Positions 23,716-31,473 of a stretch of 64,000 bases of DNA are shown piece by piece. Source of the DNA: Aedoeadaptatus acetigenes. GTDB taxonomy: Bacteria > Bacillota > Clostridia > Tissierellales > Peptoniphilaceae. Under the pieces are notes generated by a model. The model made no database searches, was not told the DNA's origin, and saw only the letters and a list, made by a program, of their open reading frames with translations. Positions within the stretch are counted from its first letter, which is position 1. Every line of letters begins with the position of its first letter. The stretch is taken from contig NZ_JAOQJD010000004.1 in the NCBI RefSeq assembly GCF_025566985.1, positions 62,001 through 126,000 of the forward strand, given 5' to 3'. A program made the position numbers and the translations under genes.

Positions 23716-25335
23716 TTAGGACAAAATCAGGTTTTGAATGTCTTCTTCCACGGTCCCGTTGGGAGCGATGTTGAAGTTTTCAACCAGGACCTTTACCACA
23801 TTTTCGCTTAAGAAGGCGGGCAGAGTCGGGCCAAGGTGAATGTTTTTCACGCCCAGAGACAAGAGGGCCAGAAGAACGATGACGGCCTTTTGTTCATACC
23901 AGGCGATGTTGTAGACGATGGGAAGTTCGTTAATGTCCGCGAGTCCGAAGATTTCCTGCAGCTTCATGGCGATGACGGCCAGGGAGTAGGAGTCGTTGCA
24001 TTGGCCGGCGTCCAGTACGCGGGGAATGCCGCCGATGTCGCCCATGTGCAGTTTGTTGTAGCGGTACTTGGCGCAGCCCGCCGTTAAAATTACCGTATCT
24101 TCAGGCAGGGCCTTGGCAAATTCTTCGTAGTAATTGCGGTCCCTTTGGCGCCCGTCGCAGCCACCCATGACCACGAATTTCTTAATGGCGCCGCTCTTTA
24201 CCGCATCCACCACTTTATCCGCGAGAGCGAAGACTTGATTGTGGGCGAAGCCGCCGACGAGGGTGCCTTCTTCGATTTTTTCAGGCGCTTTGCATCCCTT
24301 GGCCTGTTCGATAATGGCACTGAAATCCTTGTGGCCTTTTTCGTCTTCGTCGATGAATTTCGCGCCGGGATAGCTTGCCACACCGGTGGTGTAGAGGCGA
24401 TCCAGGTAGCTGTCGTCTTTCGGGGGCACGATGCAATTGGTGGTCATGAGAATCGGGCCGTTGAAGGAGGCGAATTCTTCTTTTTGATGCCACCAGCTGC
24501 CGCCGTAATTGCCCACGAAGTGATCGTATTTTTTAAATGCGGGATAGTAATTGGCGGGGAGCATTTCCGAGTGGGTGTAGACGTCCACGCCGGTGCCTTT
24601 CGTTTGTTCGAGGAGCGCTTCCATGTCCTTTAAATCGTGGCCGGAGATTAAAATCCCGGGATTGTTCCGCGGCTCGAGGGATACTTCCGTGATCTCCGGA
24701 TGGCCGTACTTCGTCGTGTTGGCTTCATCCAATAAGGCCATGGCCTTCACGCCGTTTTCGCCGGTCTTTAAGGTGAGGGCTACGAGATCGTCCACCGACA
24801 GGCTGTCGTCGGTGATCTTTTCCAGCGCTTCCGCCATAAATGCGTGGACTTCGTCGTCTCTAAAGCCCAGCACATTGGCGTGGCGAGTGTAGGCGGCGGT
24901 GCCCTTTAAGCCGTAGGTAATGAGCTCGCGAAGAGAGCGAATGTCTTCGTCCTTCGTGGCGAGGACGCCGATGGCATCGGCCTTCGCCGCTTCCGTGAGC
25001 CCTTCCCGCACGTCGAATGCGGCTTCGGCGGGAAGATCGCTCATGCCTTGGGCCAATTCCTTCTTCATATCCAGGGTCTTTACGATGTAATCTTCCACCG
25101 TCTTCGGATTGAAATTCGCGTTGGTAATGGTGGTAAAGAGATTGTCGGCGATGCGGTCTTGTACCGCTTCTTTCTTATCGCCTAAATCCCCCTTGCGATT
25201 TGCCACTTGGGCCAGGCCCTTGGTGACGTAAATGAGCAGGTCCTGCAGATCCGCCACGTCTTTCGTCTTTCCGCAGACCCCTTTTACCGTACAGCCTTTA
25301 TTGCCGGCTGTTTCCTGACATTGAAAACAAAACAT
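23716..25335 (-). CDS. hcp: Hybrid cluster protein (hydroxylamine reductase)
   Basis: 539 residues. The N-terminal cysteines C3, C6, C15 and C21 (CFQCQETAGNKGC then GVC) have the spacing of class I Hcp of strict anaerobes and bind the proximal iron-sulfur cluster. Hybrid-cluster ligands are visible in GHDL, TNCIVPP, GGCDG, TAGCAKYRYNK and DAGQCNDSYSL segments. Hcp removes nitric oxide and related nitrogen species. The gene is preceded by an Fnr-type palindrome and a Crp/Fnr regulator gene on the same strand. Confidence 0.97.
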   Translation of the reverse strand: MFCFQCQETAGNKGCTVKGVCGKTKDVADLQDLLIYVTKGLAQVANRKGDLGDKKEAVQDRIADNLFTTITNANFNPKTVEDYIVKTLDMKKELAQGMSDLPAEAAFDVREGLTEAAKADAIGVLATKDEDIRSLRELITYGLKGTAAYTRHANVLGFRDDEVHAFMAEALEKITDDSLSVDDLVALTLKTGENGVKAMALLDEANTTKYGHPEITEVSLEPRNNPGILISGHDLKDMEALLEQTKGTGVDVYTHSEMLPANYYPAFKKYDHFVGNYGGSWWHQKEEFASFNGPILMTTNCIVPPKDDSYLDRLYTTGVASYPGAKFIDEDEKGHKDFSAIIEQAKGCKAPEKIEEGTLVGGFAHNQVFALADKVVDAVKSGAIKKFVVMGGCDGRQRDRNYYEEFAKALPEDTVILTAGCAKYRYNKLHMGDIGGIPRVLDAGQCNDSYSLAVIAMKLQEIFGLADINELPIVYNIAWYEQKAVIVLLALLSLGVKNIHLGPTLPAFLSENVVKVLVENFNIAPNGTVEEDIQNLILS

Positions 25336-25374
25336 GTGCTACCTCCTAATTCTTCTTTGCTTTATCGTAGTTTC

Positions 25375-25419
25375 AGTATAGACCCCGGCAAAAAAAATAG
25401 ACGTAACTTTTGTTACGTC
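25375..25419 (-). promoter_or_regulatory. hcp promoter with Crp/Fnr-type activator site
   Basis: TATACT (25380-25375) is the -10 and the -35 position (CGTCTA) is not consensus. The perfect palindrome GACGTAAC-N4-GTTACGTC occupies 25400-25419; its centre is about 41.5 bases before the predicted transcription start, the position of class II activators. The same palindrome followed by eight Ts also resembles a terminator for the upstream regulator gene. Confidence 0.65.
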
Positions 25420-25426
25420 GCGGCGA

Positions 25427-26080
25427 TTAAAATAATAAACTTTCCAAATTTTCCGGATCGAAGGACACCTTACGTCCATCCAAGTCGATCAAGCCCTCCC
25501 GATGCATTTTCATCAAGGTGCGAGACAGAGAGGGCCGGGGCACGGCCAGGTAATCGGCCAGGGCCTCCCGGTTCATCAGCTCAAAATCTTCGCCCGTGGG
25601 ATTCACAAAGAGCAGGTGGCGGGCGATCTTTTTTTCCATGCTCCCCGCCGACAGCACCACCATTTTTTGATTGAGAAAATACGCCTTCTTCGCCAGCACC
25701 CTGAGCATATTGGCCACCAACTGCTGTGCCACGGCGCCCCTCGCGGGATCGAAGGCATCCTTCGGCACAAAGAGCAGGCGACTGTCTTTCACGACGCGGC
25801 AAGCGAAATCGTAGGGCCTGTCTTCTAAAAAGAGATACACCTCGCCGAAGACCGTGTCCTTTTCCCGAAAGCGATTCACCATTTGCCGCTTACCGGAAAA
25901 ATCGTTTTTCTCCACTTCCACGGCCCCGTCGAGAAGGATGAATAGCCCCTTCGCCTCGTCGCCTTCGCGAAAAACATAATCGTCGGCGGGAATTTCTTTC
26001 TCCCTTGCGCCGTATTTCGTTAAATGGGCCCTTAAGTCTTTCTCATTTACACCTGAGAATAGATTGTTTTTATCGGCCAC
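25427..26080 (-). CDS. Crp/Fnr-family regulator, probably HcpR-like
   Basis: About 217 residues from GTG 26080, which has GAGGTG eight bases upstream; a GTG at 26089 is also possible. An N-terminal cyclic-nucleotide-binding-type beta-barrel (about 5-125: DYVFREGDEAKGLFILLDG, FGEVYLF) is followed by a long helix and a C-terminal winged helix with MNREALADYLAVPRPSLSRTLMKM as recognition region. No N-terminal cysteine cluster of classical Fnr is present. Position directly upstream of hcp suggests it activates hcp on nitrosative stress, as HcpR proteins do in relatives. Confidence 0.85.
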   Translation of the reverse strand: MADKNNLFSGVNEKDLRAHLTKYGAREKEIPADDYVFREGDEAKGLFILLDGAVEVEKNDFSGKRQMVNRFREKDTVFGEVYLFLEDRPYDFACRVVKDSRLLFVPKDAFDPARGAVAQQLVANMLRVLAKKAYFLNQKMVVLSAGSMEKKIARHLLFVNPTGEDFELMNREALADYLAVPRPSLSRTLMKMHREGLIDLDGRKVSFDPENLESLLF

Positions 26081-26402
26081 GCCCTTCACCTCGTCTCATC
26101 CGGCGCAGACGAAAACTCGTATCGTGCACGGCCCGGGACAGATCGGCCTCGGTAAAAAAGCGCCTGCGGGACGAAAGCCTGGCCCGTTGAATCCTTCGGG
26201 AAAGATACAGGGACCTGCGCCTGTTTGAAAGGCTGCGCAAAAAGGCCGCCGCCATCGCCGCCGACGCCTTTTTCCCGAGAAGGGGCAAGACCTTCTCCTG
26301 CTCCCGCTTCTTGAAACGGCGCACCGCATTTTCTATCTCTGAAGATTTTTTTAATCCCTTGTTATCATTTATACTACGGGTGTTCAATGAATGTTTTCTC
26401 AT
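26070..26402 (-). CDS. Small, very basic hypothetical protein
   Basis: 110 residues from ATG 26402 with GGGAGGG upstream. More than a quarter of the residues are Arg or Lys, with stretches like RLSSRRRFF and FRLRRMRRGEGRGR at the C-terminus. No domain is recognisable. Its stop lies 11 bases inside the regulator gene, so the two are likely co-transcribed. It could be a nucleic-acid-binding accessory protein, or a reading frame without function in GC-rich sequence; the ribosome site favours a real gene. Confidence 0.45.
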   Translation of the reverse strand: MRKHSLNTRSINDNKGLKKSSEIENAVRRFKKREQEKVLPLLGKKASAAMAAAFLRSLSNRRRSLYLSRRIQRARLSSRRRFFTEADLSRAVHDTSFRLRRMRRGEGRGR

Positions 26403-26531
26403 ATGGCCCTCCCTGAACAGATATCTTACTATAAAAATAACCGAAAACGCCACTTCTTAAACTATTTGCCGAAAAAATAGATGTAATTTGCTAAATTGAA
26501 GTCACTCCTTTCGTTATTATCTTTTATATGG

Positions 26532-26577
26532 TATATTGTCTTTAGCAGAAAACGTTACCCGATTGATTAATGTTTTC
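26532..26577 (+). promoter_or_regulatory. Promoter and palindrome of the 2-oxoacid oxidoreductase operon
   Basis: TGGTATATT (26529-26537) is an extended -10. Just downstream GAAAACGTTA (26548-26557) and TAATGTTTTC (26568-26577) form a 10-base inverted repeat with one mismatch. The first arm also resembles a CcpA cre site (AGAAAACGTTACC). Either reading suggests repressor control from a site over the start of transcription. Confidence 0.45.
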
Positions 26578-26608
26578 TCGCTGCGATTCTTTAAGAAAGG
26601 AAGAAACT

Positions 26609-27292
26609 ATGGATTGGAAGAAGCATCACAGGATTCTCATTATTACCGGCCATTTCGGTAGCGGTAAAACGGAAATGTCCATCAACTTGGCCCTCAAATT
26701 ACGCGAGGACAACGAAGAGGTGGCGGTCGTGGATTTAGATATTATTAATACCTATTTCCGGATCAGAGACAAGGACGATCTCATGAATGAAAAGGGGATC
26801 CGCACCCTCTCGACCGGCGTCAAGGCAAGAGCCGTGGATATTCCCGCGCTGGATCCGGCGATCGACGCGATTCTTTTGGACAAAAGCACGCGGGTCATCG
26901 TCGACGTCGGCGGAAATCCCTCCGGTGCTCGCGCCCTCGCACGCTATCGCCCCACGTTGGAGGAAACGGGTTACGAACAAATCTTTGTCATTAACTCCAA
27001 CCGCCCGGAAACGAAAACACCTGAGCAAGTCATCAAATTTATGGAAGACACCCAGGCGACGAGCGGAACACAAATTACCGGTTTGTTTAACACTGCCCAC
27101 TTCCTGAAACACACCACGGCCGACGACGTCATCGAAGGCCTGAAGTTGGCCGAAGCGGTCAGCGACCAAACGGGCTTGCCCCTCTTGGGCACGGTCTGCA
27201 TGAGCAATTTGGTCGACGAGGTCAAAGCGCGTACGAACGATCTGTATATTCTTCCCATCGATCTCTATTTCCGAGATCAATGGATGCTATAA
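26609..27292 (+). CDS. P-loop ATPase of the MinD/ParA/CobQ class
   Basis: 227 residues from ATG 26609 after AAAGGAAG. The deviant Walker A is TGHFGSGKTE (about 12-21), followed by VAVVDLDIINTYFRIRD and, near residue 98, VIVDVGGNPSGARAL, the Walker B-like segment. Such stand-alone ATPases are commonly found upstream of 2-oxoacid:ferredoxin oxidoreductase genes in anaerobes. A role in cluster insertion or assembly is a guess; there is no direct evidence. The following ferredoxin gene starts 12 bases downstream, so it belongs to the operon. Confidence 0.75.
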   Translation: MDWKKHHRILIITGHFGSGKTEMSINLALKLREDNEEVAVVDLDIINTYFRIRDKDDLMNEKGIRTLSTGVKARAVDIPALDPAIDAILLDKSTRVIVDVGGNPSGARALARYRPTLEETGYEQIFVINSNRPETKTPEQVIKFMEDTQATSGTQITGLFNTAHFLKHTTADDVIEGLKLAEAVSDQTGLPLLGTVCMSNLVDEVKARTNDLYILPIDLYFRDQWML

Positions 27293-27304
27293 GGAGGAAA
27301 ACCA

Positions 27305-27526
27305 ATGGCAAAAGGAAAAGTCACTTTCGATCAAGAGTACTGCAAGGGTTGCGCCCTATGCGTCTCTGTCTGCCCCAAGGATGTCTTGGCTCTTAAAACC
27401 GACGAATTAAACCCGAAGGGCTACAGACCTGCCTACGCAAAAAACCCGGATGATTGTATCGCATGCACATCCTGTGCGATCATCTGCCCCGACTCTGTCA
27501 TCAGCGTCTACCGCATCGAAGAGTGA
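27305..27526 (+). CDS. 2[4Fe-4S] ferredoxin-type delta subunit
   Basis: 73 residues, ATG after AAGGAGG. Two CxxCxxCxxxCP motifs: CKGCALCVSVCP (about 14-25) and CIACTSCAIICP (about 51-62). It corresponds to the D subunit of 2-oxoacid:ferredoxin oxidoreductases and passes electrons from the TPP-binding subunit to soluble ferredoxin. First structural gene of the D-A-B-C set. Confidence 0.93.
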   Translation: MAKGKVTFDQEYCKGCALCVSVCPKDVLALKTDELNPKGYRPAYAKNPDDCIACTSCAIICPDSVISVYRIEE

Positions 27527-27538
27527 AAGGAGTCTCAC

Positions 27539-28597
27539 ATGTCTGAAAAAATTCTAATCAAAGGTAACGAAGCTGTCGGCGCGGCACTTATCGCTGCCGG
27601 TTGCAAAACATATTTTGGCTACCCCATCACACCTCAATCCGAAGTTCCCGAATACTTAGCAAGAGAACTGCCGAAGATCGGCGGTACTTTCCTGCAAGCC
27701 GAATCGGAAGTTGCAGCTATTAACATGCTTTACGGTTCCGCCGGTACCGGTACCCGCGTAGCAACCAGCTCCTCTTCTCCCGGGGTATCCCTTATGCAAG
27801 AAGGCATCAGCTACATCGCTGCTTGCGAACTTCCCTGCATGATCATCAACATGATGCGTGGCGGCCCGGGCCTCGGCTCCATCCAACCGTCTCAAACCGA
27901 CTATTTCCAATCCACGCGCGGCGGTGGTAACGGCGACTATCGTACCTTAACCTTAGCACCGGCATCCATCCAAGAAATGGTCGACTTAATCCACTTAGGC
28001 TTCGACTTAGCTGACCAATACCGTACCCCGGTCATCATGTGCGGCGACGGTATGCTCGGCCAAATGATGGAACCCATCGAATTCAAGGAATTCGAAACCA
28101 AGACCTTCGACAAATCCGACTGGGCAGCCACCGGTACCGAAGGCAAACGGGAACCCCACATCATCAACTCCCTCTTCCTCTCTCCCGATGAATTGGAAGC
28201 GCACAACAAGAAGCTCATCGAAAAATACAAAGCCATCGTTGAAAACGAAAAACGCGCCGAAGTGATCGATGTCGAAGATGCCGATATCGTCTTCACCGCA
28301 TTCGGTACCACCAGCCGTATTTGTAAGTCCGCCGGCGAATTATTGAAAGCTAAAGGTTACAAGGTCGGTTATGTCCGTCCCATTACCCTCTGGCCTTTCC
28401 CCGACACAGCTTACGACAAAATCGGTGACAACTGTAAGGTCATCTTAGACGTGGAATTAAACCAAGGTCAAATGGTCGAAGACGTACGTCTCTCCGTCCT
28501 CGGTAGAATCCCCGTTGAATTCTACGGACGCCAAGGCGGTATGATCCCCACGGCTGAAGAAATCGCAGACGTAGCTTTAAAGTTATTGGAGGCGTAA
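27539..28597 (+). CDS. 2-oxoacid:ferredoxin oxidoreductase alpha subunit (VorB/KorA type)
   Basis: 352 residues. N-terminal GNEAVGAALIAAGCKTYFGYPITPQSE is the pyrimidine-binding (Pyr) domain signature; SSSPGVSLMQEGISYIAACELP follows, and domain II/C-terminal TFGTTSRICKSA-type segment (VFTAFGTTSR) near 252. The family includes 2-oxoglutarate and branched-chain 2-oxoisovalerate enzymes; the sequence pattern is nearest to VorB, so a branched-chain or general 2-oxoacid substrate is likely. It produces acyl-CoA, CO2 and reduced ferredoxin with the beta and gamma subunits. The strong codon bias hints at high expression. Confidence 0.93.
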   Translation: MSEKILIKGNEAVGAALIAAGCKTYFGYPITPQSEVPEYLARELPKIGGTFLQAESEVAAINMLYGSAGTGTRVATSSSSPGVSLMQEGISYIAACELPCMIINMMRGGPGLGSIQPSQTDYFQSTRGGGNGDYRTLTLAPASIQEMVDLIHLGFDLADQYRTPVIMCGDGMLGQMMEPIEFKEFETKTFDKSDWAATGTEGKREPHIINSLFLSPDELEAHNKKLIEKYKAIVENEKRAEVIDVEDADIVFTAFGTTSRICKSAGELLKAKGYKVGYVRPITLWPFPDTAYDKIGDNCKVILDVELNQGQMVEDVRLSVLGRIPVEFYGRQGGMIPTAEEIADVALKLLEA

Positions 28598-28598
28598 A

Positions 28599-29345
28599 AT
28601 GGAAAAACTCATCTATTCGAAAAGCAAAGCATTAACCGATGTCCCTACACACTACTGCCCCGGCTGTACTCACGGCGTTATCCACAAACTCGTGGCTGAA
28701 TGCTTGGAAGAATTAGGCCTTACCGGCAACGCCATCGGGATTGCACCGGTCGGTTGTGCCGTACTCGCATACAAATACTTCAACTGCGACATGTACGAAG
28801 CAGCCCACGGCCGTGCACCGGCTGTCGCTACCGGTATTAAACGCTCCACTCCGGACAAATTCGTCTTCACCTACCAAGGCGACGGCGACTTGGCATCCAT
28901 CGGTTCCGGCGAAATCGTTCAAGCGGCTCACCGCGGCGAAAAGATTTCCACCATCTTCGTTAACAACGCCATCTACGGTATGACCGGCGGCCAAATGGCC
29001 CCCACGACCCTGATCGGCCAAAAGACCACCACTTCTCCCACCGGTCGTCAAGTAGACTGGTCCGGACGCCCCATTCGCATTGCCGAAATGCTCGCTACCA
29101 TCGACGGCGCAAAATTCGTCGAACGTGTTGCAGTGAACACACCGGCAAACATCCGCAAAGCGAAAAAAGCCATCAAACGCTGCTTCGAAATTCAATTAGA
29201 AGGCAAAGGCTTCGGTATCGTCGAAGTTCTTTCCGCTTGCCCGACCAACTGGGGTTACCCGCCGGCAGAAGCGTTGAAATGGTTAGAAGAAAACATGATT
29301 CCCTACTATCCTTTAGGAAATCTGCGTAACGGGGAGGATCTATAA
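28599..29345 (+). CDS. 2-oxoacid:ferredoxin oxidoreductase beta subunit (TPP-binding)
   Basis: 248 residues, starting one base after the alpha stop. The TPP/Mg motif is GDGDLASIGSGEIVQAAHR to NNAIYGMTGGQ (about 92-132). Cysteines in HYCPGCTHG (about residues 19-25) and VLSACPTNWG resemble those that bind the iron-sulfur cluster in this subunit. Catalytic half of the enzyme with the alpha subunit. Its stop overlaps the gamma start. Confidence 0.93.
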   Translation: MEKLIYSKSKALTDVPTHYCPGCTHGVIHKLVAECLEELGLTGNAIGIAPVGCAVLAYKYFNCDMYEAAHGRAPAVATGIKRSTPDKFVFTYQGDGDLASIGSGEIVQAAHRGEKISTIFVNNAIYGMTGGQMAPTTLIGQKTTTSPTGRQVDWSGRPIRIAEMLATIDGAKFVERVAVNTPANIRKAKKAIKRCFEIQLEGKGFGIVEVLSACPTNWGYPPAEALKWLEENMIPYYPLGNLRNGEDL

Positions 29346-29899
29346 TGACTACAAACAGAGTAATTGTTTCCGGCTTCGGCGGCCAAGGCGTTATGGGTAT
29401 CGGCCAATTATTGACCTATGCCGGCATGTTCGATGACAAACACGTATCCTGGTTACCTTCCTACGGTCCCGCCATGCGTGGTGGCGCTGCGAACTGCTCC
29501 GTTATTATTTCCGACGAACCCATCGGCGCACCGAACATTTCTACCGCCGATGCAGCCATCGTTATGAACGAACCTTCTCTGGACAAATTCGAATCCTACG
29601 TCGCACCGGGCGGCCACATTTTCATTAACAGCTCCCTGGTCAGCAAGGACACCTCCAGAAAAGACATCACTTCTCACCACCTGCCCGTCAACCAATTAAC
29701 CGAAGAATACGGCAACCCGAGAGTTCTCAACATGATCATGATCGGCGCATTTAACACGGTCCTGAACATGGTTAGCCAAGAAGCCCTTGAAAAAGCCGTC
29801 GACAAACTCTACGGCAAAAAAGGCGAAAAGATCATGAAGATGAACTTAGATGCCCTGAAATTCGGCGAAAACAAAATGAAGGAGATCCTCAATGCGTAA
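29345..29899 (+). CDS. 2-oxoacid:ferredoxin oxidoreductase gamma subunit
   Basis: 184 residues. Typical gamma-domain start VIVSGFGGQGVMGIGQLLTYAG and central MRGGAANCSVIISDEPIGAP, the CoA-proximal region of the family. Completes the four-subunit enzyme. It overlaps the beta stop by one base and the following ferritin-like gene by eight bases. Confidence 0.93.
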   Translation: MTTNRVIVSGFGGQGVMGIGQLLTYAGMFDDKHVSWLPSYGPAMRGGAANCSVIISDEPIGAPNISTADAAIVMNEPSLDKFESYVAPGGHIFINSSLVSKDTSRKDITSHHLPVNQLTEEYGNPRVLNMIMIGAFNTVLNMVSQEALEKAVDKLYGKKGEKIMKMNLDALKFGENKMKEILNA

Positions 29900-30386
29900 T
29901 GAAGTTGAAATCTTAAGACAAGCCATGCTCAACGAAGTGGAAGGCGCTGAATTCTACAAACTGTCTGCAGATAAATTCGCTCCCTCTTCGACGAAAGACG
30001 CGCTCTTAGACTTGGCCCGCCAAGAAGAAGATCACATCGAATATTTAAAGAGCCTTTCCGAAAAGCTCATCGACGACTCCAGAAGCATTAACTTCGATCC
30101 CGAAACCCTGAAAAAAGAAGTTCCCTCTCCGGGCATCTTCAAATGGGACAAGGTAGACGAAGACATGGTTCGCCTGGCAGTTACCGTCTTCTCCGTAGGC
30201 CTGAACATGGAAAAAGATTCCGTGAAGTTCTACACCGAAGCAAAAGACAAAGTTGAAAGCGAAGAATCCAAAAAGCTTTTCGACATCTTAGCCAAATGGG
30301 AAGAAAGCCACGTCGAAACCCTTCAAAAACAATACGACATCTACCAACAAGAATGGTGGAACATGCAAAACTTTGAACCCTTCTAG
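29892..30386 (+). CDS. Ferritin-like (rubrerythrin-type) diiron protein
   Basis: 164 residues, all-helical. Two pairs of diiron ligand motifs: EVEGAEFYKLSA and RQEEDHIEYL in the first half, NMEKDSVKFYTEA and KWEESHVETL in the second, i.e. the E...ExxH pattern of the rubrerythrin-like ferritin domain. The C-terminal rubredoxin domain of rubrerythrin is absent. It is translationally coupled to the gamma subunit, so it probably protects the oxygen-sensitive enzyme by scavenging peroxide or storing iron; this role is inferred. A strong terminator follows. Confidence 0.85.
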   Translation: MRNEVEILRQAMLNEVEGAEFYKLSADKFAPSSTKDALLDLARQEEDHIEYLKSLSEKLIDDSRSINFDPETLKKEVPSPGIFKWDKVDEDMVRLAVTVFSVGLNMEKDSVKFYTEAKDKVESEESKKLFDILAKWEESHVETLQKQYDIYQQEWWNMQNFEPF

Positions 30387-30409
30387 AGAGAAGAGTTTCC
30401 TTACGAAAG

Positions 30410-30433
30410 AGCCCGCTTCGGCGGGCTTTTTTC
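30410..30433 (+). terminator. Terminator of the oxidoreductase operon
   Basis: AGCCCGC, TTCG, GCGGGCT (30410-30427) and then six Ts. Confidence 0.9.
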
Positions 30434-30520
30434 GTTGCACTTTCTTTGTTTGTTCAAGGCAAATTTCCGCTCGCCGCTTTATCTATGAGACTCCCCATAA
30501 ACGGCGGCAGAATTTCGTGG

Positions 30521-30558
30521 TACAATACATATAAGACCACTCGTTCATGTATTGAACG
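30521..30558 (+). promoter_or_regulatory. Promoter-proximal inverted repeat upstream of the AAA+/VWA pair
   Basis: TACAAT (30521-30526) is a possible -10. CAATACAT (30523-30530) and ATGTATTG (30547-30554) are perfect inverted arms 16 bases apart, and GTTCA-N5-TGAAC (30544-30558) is nested in it. This looks like an operator over the transcription start; the regulator is unknown. Confidence 0.4.
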
Positions 30559-30585
30559 CAAACTGAAGTGAAAAACAAATGAGAG

Positions 30586-31470
30586 ATGAACATGAATCAA
30601 ACAGACCCTATTCAAGCATTTATCGAAAACAATCCCGTCCCCGAAGCCTATAAGAGCCGCATCCCCGATCCCCGCTTCCGCTACCACGGCGAAGCCATCC
30701 TGCGTGCCGCCACCGCCGCCATTTTATCCGGAAAAAATTTGCTCCTCGTCGGCGAAAAGTCCACGGGCAAAAACGTGCTGGCGGAAAATTTGGCCAAGCT
30801 TTTTCAGCGGCCGTTGTGGAACGTGTCCCTGCACATGAGCATCGACGCCGCGGCCCTCATCGGCGACGACAGCTTAAGAGACGGCAATGTCTTCTTCCGA
30901 GAAGGCCCCATTACCGTTGCGTCGAAAGTCGGGGGCTTCGCCGTCCTCGATGAGATCAACATGGCGAAAAACGAAGCCCTGGCCGTGCTCCACTCCACCC
31001 TGGACTACCGCCGCATCATCGACATGCCCGGCTACGACCTCATTAAAATCCACCCGGCCACCCGCTTCATCGCCACCATGAACGAAGGCTACGAAGGCAC
31101 CCGTGACTTAAACGAAGCCCTGCTCTCCCGCTTTGTCGTGTTGAAAATGCCCGCCATGGTCGAGAGTGATCTCAAACAATTAATCGAGGAGACCCACCCG
31201 CGTCTGAAGCCCGCCTTTGTTCGCGACCTGGCCCGCCTCGTAGCGGATATGGACAAAAAAGCCGCCGCCAACGAAATCCCCCGCCACGCCGTGGACATTC
31301 GCGGCCTCTTCGACGCCCTGGACCTCGTAAAAGAAGGTCTGGAGCTGAACGACGCCCTCGCCATGACCTTGTCAAACAAGCTCTTCGATCCCTTCGAAGA
31401 AGCACTCCTCGCCGATCTCTTCAAGGCCCGCTTCAAAGCCCCCTTGTACCTCGCCGATCTCACGGACTGA
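30586..31470 (+). CDS. MoxR/NorQ-type AAA+ ATPase
   Basis: 294 residues. Walker A LLVGEKSTGKNVLAENLA (about 52-69), Walker B FAVLDEINMAKNEAL (about 123-137), sensor-1 RFIATMNEGYEGTRDLNEAL and arginine-finger region LLSRFVVL, i.e. the AAA_5 dynein-related type of NorQ, CbbQ and GvpN. These ATPases work with VWA-domain partners as chaperones that insert metals or activate enzymes. The VWA gene starts three bases after its stop. No known client (Rubisco, nitric oxide reductase, CO dehydrogenase) is in the window. Confidence 0.88.
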   Translation: MNMNQTDPIQAFIENNPVPEAYKSRIPDPRFRYHGEAILRAATAAILSGKNLLLVGEKSTGKNVLAENLAKLFQRPLWNVSLHMSIDAAALIGDDSLRDGNVFFREGPITVASKVGGFAVLDEINMAKNEALAVLHSTLDYRRIIDMPGYDLIKIHPATRFIATMNEGYEGTRDLNEALLSRFVVLKMPAMVESDLKQLIEETHPRLKPAFVRDLARLVADMDKKAAANEIPRHAVDIRGLFDALDLVKEGLELNDALAMTLSNKLFDPFEEALLADLFKARFKAPLYLADLTD

Positions 31471-31473
31471 CCC

